Shown here: positions 61,396-64,000 of the stretch, piece by piece
How positions within the stretch are numbered: the stretch's first letter is position 1
How the letters are laid out: each line of letters opens with the position of its first letter
Assembly (NCBI RefSeq): GCF_002217355.1
Contig: NZ_MUHA01000007.1
Location: forward strand, 99,236-163,235
Direction of reading: 5' to 3'
Length of the DNA stretch: 64,000 nt
Source of the DNA: Flavobacterium oncorhynchi
GTDB lineage: Bacteria > Bacteroidota > Bacteroidia > Flavobacteriales > Flavobacteriaceae
Notes under the pieces: model-generated
Database searches by the model: none
Told to the model about the DNA's origin: nothing
Seen by the model: only the letters and a program-made list of their open reading frames with translations
Position numbers and translations under genes: made by a program

Positions 61396-62478
61396 TCAAA
61401 AAGAAAACTTTAACTGTACTACAACTGCTTTTTTTTCTTCCGTGTTTAAATTATTTAAAGAAATACCGAGCAGTCGAACGGAATCTTTCATTTTTTCCTG
61501 ATATAGTAATTCTTCAACAATTTCGATAATTAAACTTTTATCCGAAATAAAATAAGGCATCGTTTTACTTCTTGTCTGCTGCGTAAAATCGCTGTATTTT
61601 ATTTTAAGTGTAACTGTTTTTCCCGAAATATTATGTTTTTTTAATCGCCTTTCTAGTGAAGATGCAATTTTATCAAGCTGCTCCAACATAAAAATCTCAG
61701 ACGATAAATTAACATCAAAGGTATGTTCTGCCGCCACCGACTTTGTAATACGATGTGCTTTTACTTCGCTGTTATGAATTCCTCTAACAACATTGTAATA
61801 AAATGCCCCAGACTTCCCAAAATGTTTCTCCAGAAACTCCAGCGATTTGCTTTTTAAATCTAATCCTGTAAAAATGCCCAAGTGGTACATTTTTTCTGTT
61901 GTAACTTTTCCTACACCATAAAACTTTCGAATAGGCAGATCTTCTAAAAAAGCCAAAATTTCATCTGGATTTACTGTTTTCTGTCCATTAGGTTTATTAA
62001 TATCACTGGCAATTTTTGCTACAAATTTATTAACTGAAATTCCAGCCGAAGCGGTTAGACCAACTTCATTTAAAATCCTAAATCGGATTTCTTGTGCCAA
62101 TAAGCTTGCGCTGGGATTTCCTTTTTTATTTTGTGTAACATCCAGATAAGCTTCATCCAGCGAAAGCGGTTCAACTAAATCCGTATATTCATGAAAGATC
62201 TTATGAATTTTACTAGAGATTTCTTTATATCGATCAAATCTTGGGCGGACAAAGATAATTTCTGGACAGTATTTTTTGGCTAAAACTCCGCTTATTGCAC
62301 TCCTAACTCCATACTTTCGAGCTTCATAACTTGCTGCAGAAACCACCCCTCTATTCTCTGAACCTCCAACTGCAACAGGTTTTCCTCTCAGCATCGGATT
62401 ATCCATCTGCTCAACAGAAGCATAAAAAGCATCCATATCAATATGAATAATTTTTCGATATGTTGGCAAGTCTGACAT
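61396..62478 (-). CDS. dinB: DNA polymerase IV (DinB)
   Basis: This 360-aa Y-family translesion polymerase has IIHIDMDAFYASVEQ (metal Asp), GVRSAISGVLAKKYCPE, VEPLSLDEAYLDVTQN (catalytic Asp-Glu), SAGISVNKFVAKIASD and KFYGVGKVTTEKMYHLGI (HhH region). The C-terminal little-finger domain follows. The length is standard. The -7 element lies only four bases before the ATG, so the message may be leaderless. Confidence 0.96.
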   Translation of the reverse strand: MSDLPTYRKIIHIDMDAFYASVEQMDNPMLRGKPVAVGGSENRGVVSAASYEARKYGVRSAISGVLAKKYCPEIIFVRPRFDRYKEISSKIHKIFHEYTDLVEPLSLDEAYLDVTQNKKGNPSASLLAQEIRFRILNEVGLTASAGISVNKFVAKIASDINKPNGQKTVNPDEILAFLEDLPIRKFYGVGKVTTEKMYHLGIFTGLDLKSKSLEFLEKHFGKSGAFYYNVVRGIHNSEVKAHRITKSVAAEHTFDVNLSSEIFMLEQLDKIASSLERRLKKHNISGKTVTLKIKYSDFTQQTRSKTMPYFISDKSLIIEIVEELLYQEKMKDSVRLLGISLNNLNTEEKKAVVVQLKFSF

Positions 62479-62482
62479 GATG

Positions 62483-62490
62483 CAAATTTA
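62483..62490 (-). promoter_or_regulatory. -7 element of dinB
   Basis: The minus strand reads TAAATTTG, ending 4 bases before the dinB ATG (62478). Confidence 0.4.
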
Positions 62491-62585
62491 AACAGGAAAC
62501 CTATAACTAGAGAGCTTCTGCTGTTATAAATAGTATCAATTTTTAAAGATTAACAACTAAATGATTCCAAACAAATCATTTTATT

Positions 62586-62593
62586 TATTTTTG
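62586..62593 (+). promoter_or_regulatory. -7 element of the phosphoesterase gene
   Basis: TATTTTTG (TAnnTTTG) ends 25 bases before the ATG at 62619. Confidence 0.5.
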
Positions 62594-62618
62594 TAGTTAA
62601 TACCCGAAATTTTTAAAA

Positions 62619-63353
62619 ATGCGAACATTTGTTATAGGCGACATACACGGCGGATTACTCGCACTTGAGCAAGTGATTAAAAAAGCTCAAGTTACTCCAA
62701 AAGATACTCTTATATTTTTAGGTGATTATGTTGATGGCTGGAGTCAGTCAGCAGAAGTGATCGATTATTTGATTAACTTAAAAAGCAAACAAAACTGCAT
62801 CTGCATTAGAGGAAATCACGATCAATTGGCCTTAGAATGGCTTGAAAACAGACATGATGACCTTGATGAAGAAATGTGGTATAAACATGGCGGAAGAGCA
62901 ACCGTTGAAGGCTACGCTAAAGTATCTGAAGAAAAAAAGAAAACACATATTGCTTTTTTAGAAACGCTTAAAGATTATTATTTAGATGATCAAAATCGTC
63001 TATTTGTACATGCCGGTTTTACTAATTTAAATGGTGTTGTTTGGGAATACTTTCCGAAACTGTTTTATTGGGATAGAACGCTATGGGAAACTGCGCTTTC
63101 ATTAGATCCAAACTTAAAACCAGATGATTTGTACTATCCGAAACGTTTTACGGTTTATAAAGAAATCTATATTGGGCATACGCCTGTTACCCGAATTGGG
63201 CAGACTGTACCTGTACAAAGGGCTTGTGTTTGGAATGTTGACACTGGCGCTGCTTTTAAAGGCCCGTTGACAATTATGGATATTGATACTAAAGAGTTCT
63301 GGCAGAGTGATCCGTTGAACGAATTATATTCCGACGAAAAAGGTAGGAATTAG
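62619..63353 (+). CDS. Metallophosphoesterase (Ser/Thr phosphatase-like)
   Basis: This 244-aa protein has the calcineurin-like metal-binding motifs VIGDIHGGLLALEQ (GDxHG), FLGDYVDGWSQSAEV (GDxxDR-type, with Gly in place of Arg) and IRGNHDQLALEW (GNHD). The C-terminal His ligands are in LFVHAGFTNLNG and YIGHTPVT. It resembles protein phosphatases of the PrpA/ApaH group. The substrate is unknown. It is a single gene. Confidence 0.9.
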   Translation: MRTFVIGDIHGGLLALEQVIKKAQVTPKDTLIFLGDYVDGWSQSAEVIDYLINLKSKQNCICIRGNHDQLALEWLENRHDDLDEEMWYKHGGRATVEGYAKVSEEKKKTHIAFLETLKDYYLDDQNRLFVHAGFTNLNGVVWEYFPKLFYWDRTLWETALSLDPNLKPDDLYYPKRFTVYKEIYIGHTPVTRIGQTVPVQRACVWNVDTGAAFKGPLTIMDIDTKEFWQSDPLNELYSDEKGRN

Positions 63354-63365
63354 CGTCTAATAAAT

Positions 63366-63373
63366 TAAATTTG
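63366..63373 (+). promoter_or_regulatory. -7 element of the 63400 gene
   Basis: TAAATTTG (TAnnTTTG) ends 26 bases before the ATG and is followed by GCACTCAATAA, as at metG. Confidence 0.5.
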
Positions 63374-63399
63374 CACTCAATAATTAATATTTAAGTTTT

Positions 63400-63921
63400 A
63401 TGAAAAAGGTTATTACATTTTTGTTTTTAGTAACAGTTAGTTTTACTCAGGCGCAGCAGGCTTTTAAAGGAAAAGGTGATATAAAAGTAAACGTTGGTGC
63501 TAATATACAAGATGGAGGTTCTGGAATTCAAGGGTCTGTAGATTTTGGTTTAGGAGAAAATTTCTCTTTTGGATTTGTTGCCAATTATTTACTTGGTGTA
63601 GATGATTATACTTTTTATAATAATCAAATTTCAAATACTAAAACTCCTGATTTTGGAGATCGTTTTGATGCTAAAGCAAGAATTAATGCTAATTTAAGCA
63701 GTGTTATTGGTGTAGAACAATTAGATGTTTACCCGGGTTTAAGTTTAGGATTACATAATTTTGGAGGTCACATTGGCGGACGTTATTTCTTTACAGATGG
63801 TTTTGGAGTTTTTACTGAAATTGGATTTCCAATTGCAAAATACGGAAGTAATGATGGTGTTTTTGATCACTTAAATAACCAAACGACTTTTAGTTTAGGA
63901 GCTTCTTTTAATTTAGATTAA
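63400..63921 (+). CDS. Small outer-membrane beta-barrel-like protein
   Basis: This 173-aa protein has a signal peptide ending in TQAQ. The mature part alternates short strands and Gly-rich turns (DIKVNVGANIQDGGSG, FSFGFVANYLLGVDDY, GGHIGGRYFFTDGFGVF, TTFSLGASFNLD) and ends in an aromatic-free strand, consistent with an eight-stranded barrel. It is similar in form to Bacteroidota DUF6646-type proteins. It is a single gene. Confidence 0.75.
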   Translation: MKKVITFLFLVTVSFTQAQQAFKGKGDIKVNVGANIQDGGSGIQGSVDFGLGENFSFGFVANYLLGVDDYTFYNNQISNTKTPDFGDRFDAKARINANLSSVIGVEQLDVYPGLSLGLHNFGGHIGGRYFFTDGFGVFTEIGFPIAKYGSNDGVFDHLNNQTTFSLGASFNLD

Positions 63922-63939
63922 GCTTTTTACGCTCATTTA

Positions 63940-64000
63940 ACCGCAAGGAACGCGAAAGTATTGTGAAATGTTTTAATCTCGAAAAGACGGAGAGTCGCAA
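63940..64000. repeat. Start of a CGCAAGG/GCGAAAG spacer repeat (partial)
   Basis: CCGCAAGGAACGCGAAAG and AAAGACGGAGAGTCGCAA belong in form to the CGCAAAG repeats at 38.6 kb. The element runs off the right edge. Confidence 0.4.

Noticed and set aside
1..64000. tRNA or rRNA genes, prophage, insertion sequences or toxin-antitoxin loci
   Set aside because: I looked in every gap for cloverleaf-like or transposase-like sequence and found none convincing. A tRNAscan/Infernal run would be decisive.

Overview
The window is a stretch of chromosome from a Bacteroidota member, most likely a Flavobacterium close to the F. johnsoniae group (inference). The grounds are the low G+C content, strongly AT-rich spacers, repeated TAnnTTTG -7 promoter elements, a type IX secretion (T9SS) C-terminal sorting domain, the start of a carboxypeptidase-like/TonB-receptor gene, DUF4270 and DUF4286 proteins, and a bifunctional OlsF-type aminolipid acyltransferase. 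It reads as core genome with short accessory patches. I saw no phage, transposase, CRISPR array, rRNA or tRNA.

Layout. 1-6.1 kb: start of a receptor gene, then a leftward operon (glycogen-synthase-like protein, DUF4270 lipoprotein, glmS) divergent from panC-panD. 6.5-11.6 kb: rightward genes for an esterase-like protein, radA, an AsmA-like/GT51 transglycosylase fusion and an RDD protein. 11.7-14.8 kb: tas-like aldo/keto reductase, an OmpA-type lipoprotein and exonuclease III, leftward. 14.9-18.4 kb: the aminolipid acyltransferase, then a DUF805/TM2/TM2/DUF805 membrane-protein cluster with look-alike terminators. 18.6-29.8 kb: housekeeping genes (SerA-like dehydrogenase, hydrolase, nhaA, proC, mgtE, rsmA, DUF4286, TPR protein, lgt, serS). 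29.9-38.4 kb: an envelope/accessory patch holding a T9SS cargo protein, lipoproteins, a patatin-like lipase bracketed by two copies of a 132-bp structured repeat, a DMP19 protein, small unknowns, YdeI-like, PhzF-like and CDGSH proteins. 38.9-47.5 kb: metG, EamA transporter, HAD hydrolase plus CAT-like acetyltransferase, ferritin, a Lys/Cys-rich miniprotein, DUF2461 and a short SSB. 47.7-58.9 kb: GNAT-nitrilase fusion, zinc-ribbon protein, M28 peptidase, SRPBCC protein, a DNA-repair-flavoured run (ogt-like, PolB-like exonuclease, HTH_42 protein), SpmA/SpmB-type protein and unknowns. 59-64 kb: class I fumarase, PAS protein, dinB, a phosphoesterase and a small barrel-like protein.

The clearest structure not explained by genes lies in the spacers. 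Several dispersed inverted-repeat families occur (GTCAGrCTGAGCGAAGTCG, GTCATTTCGACG, CTAAGGTTCTGAG, CAATTyGTGGC), there is a threefold tandem array near 42.1-42.4 kb, and the 132-bp repeat pair flanks the patatin gene. Unusual proteins include a catalytic-loop-less, single-domain GT5 protein, an esterase fold with Asp in place of the nucleophilic Ser, a minimal TonB-plug-like secreted protein and an SSB without the acidic tail. Nothing here amounts to a demonstrated new defence or mobile system; the strongest candidates for novelty are the 132-bp repeat and the small unknown proteins.

All family assignments come from reading motifs by eye; no database search was run.
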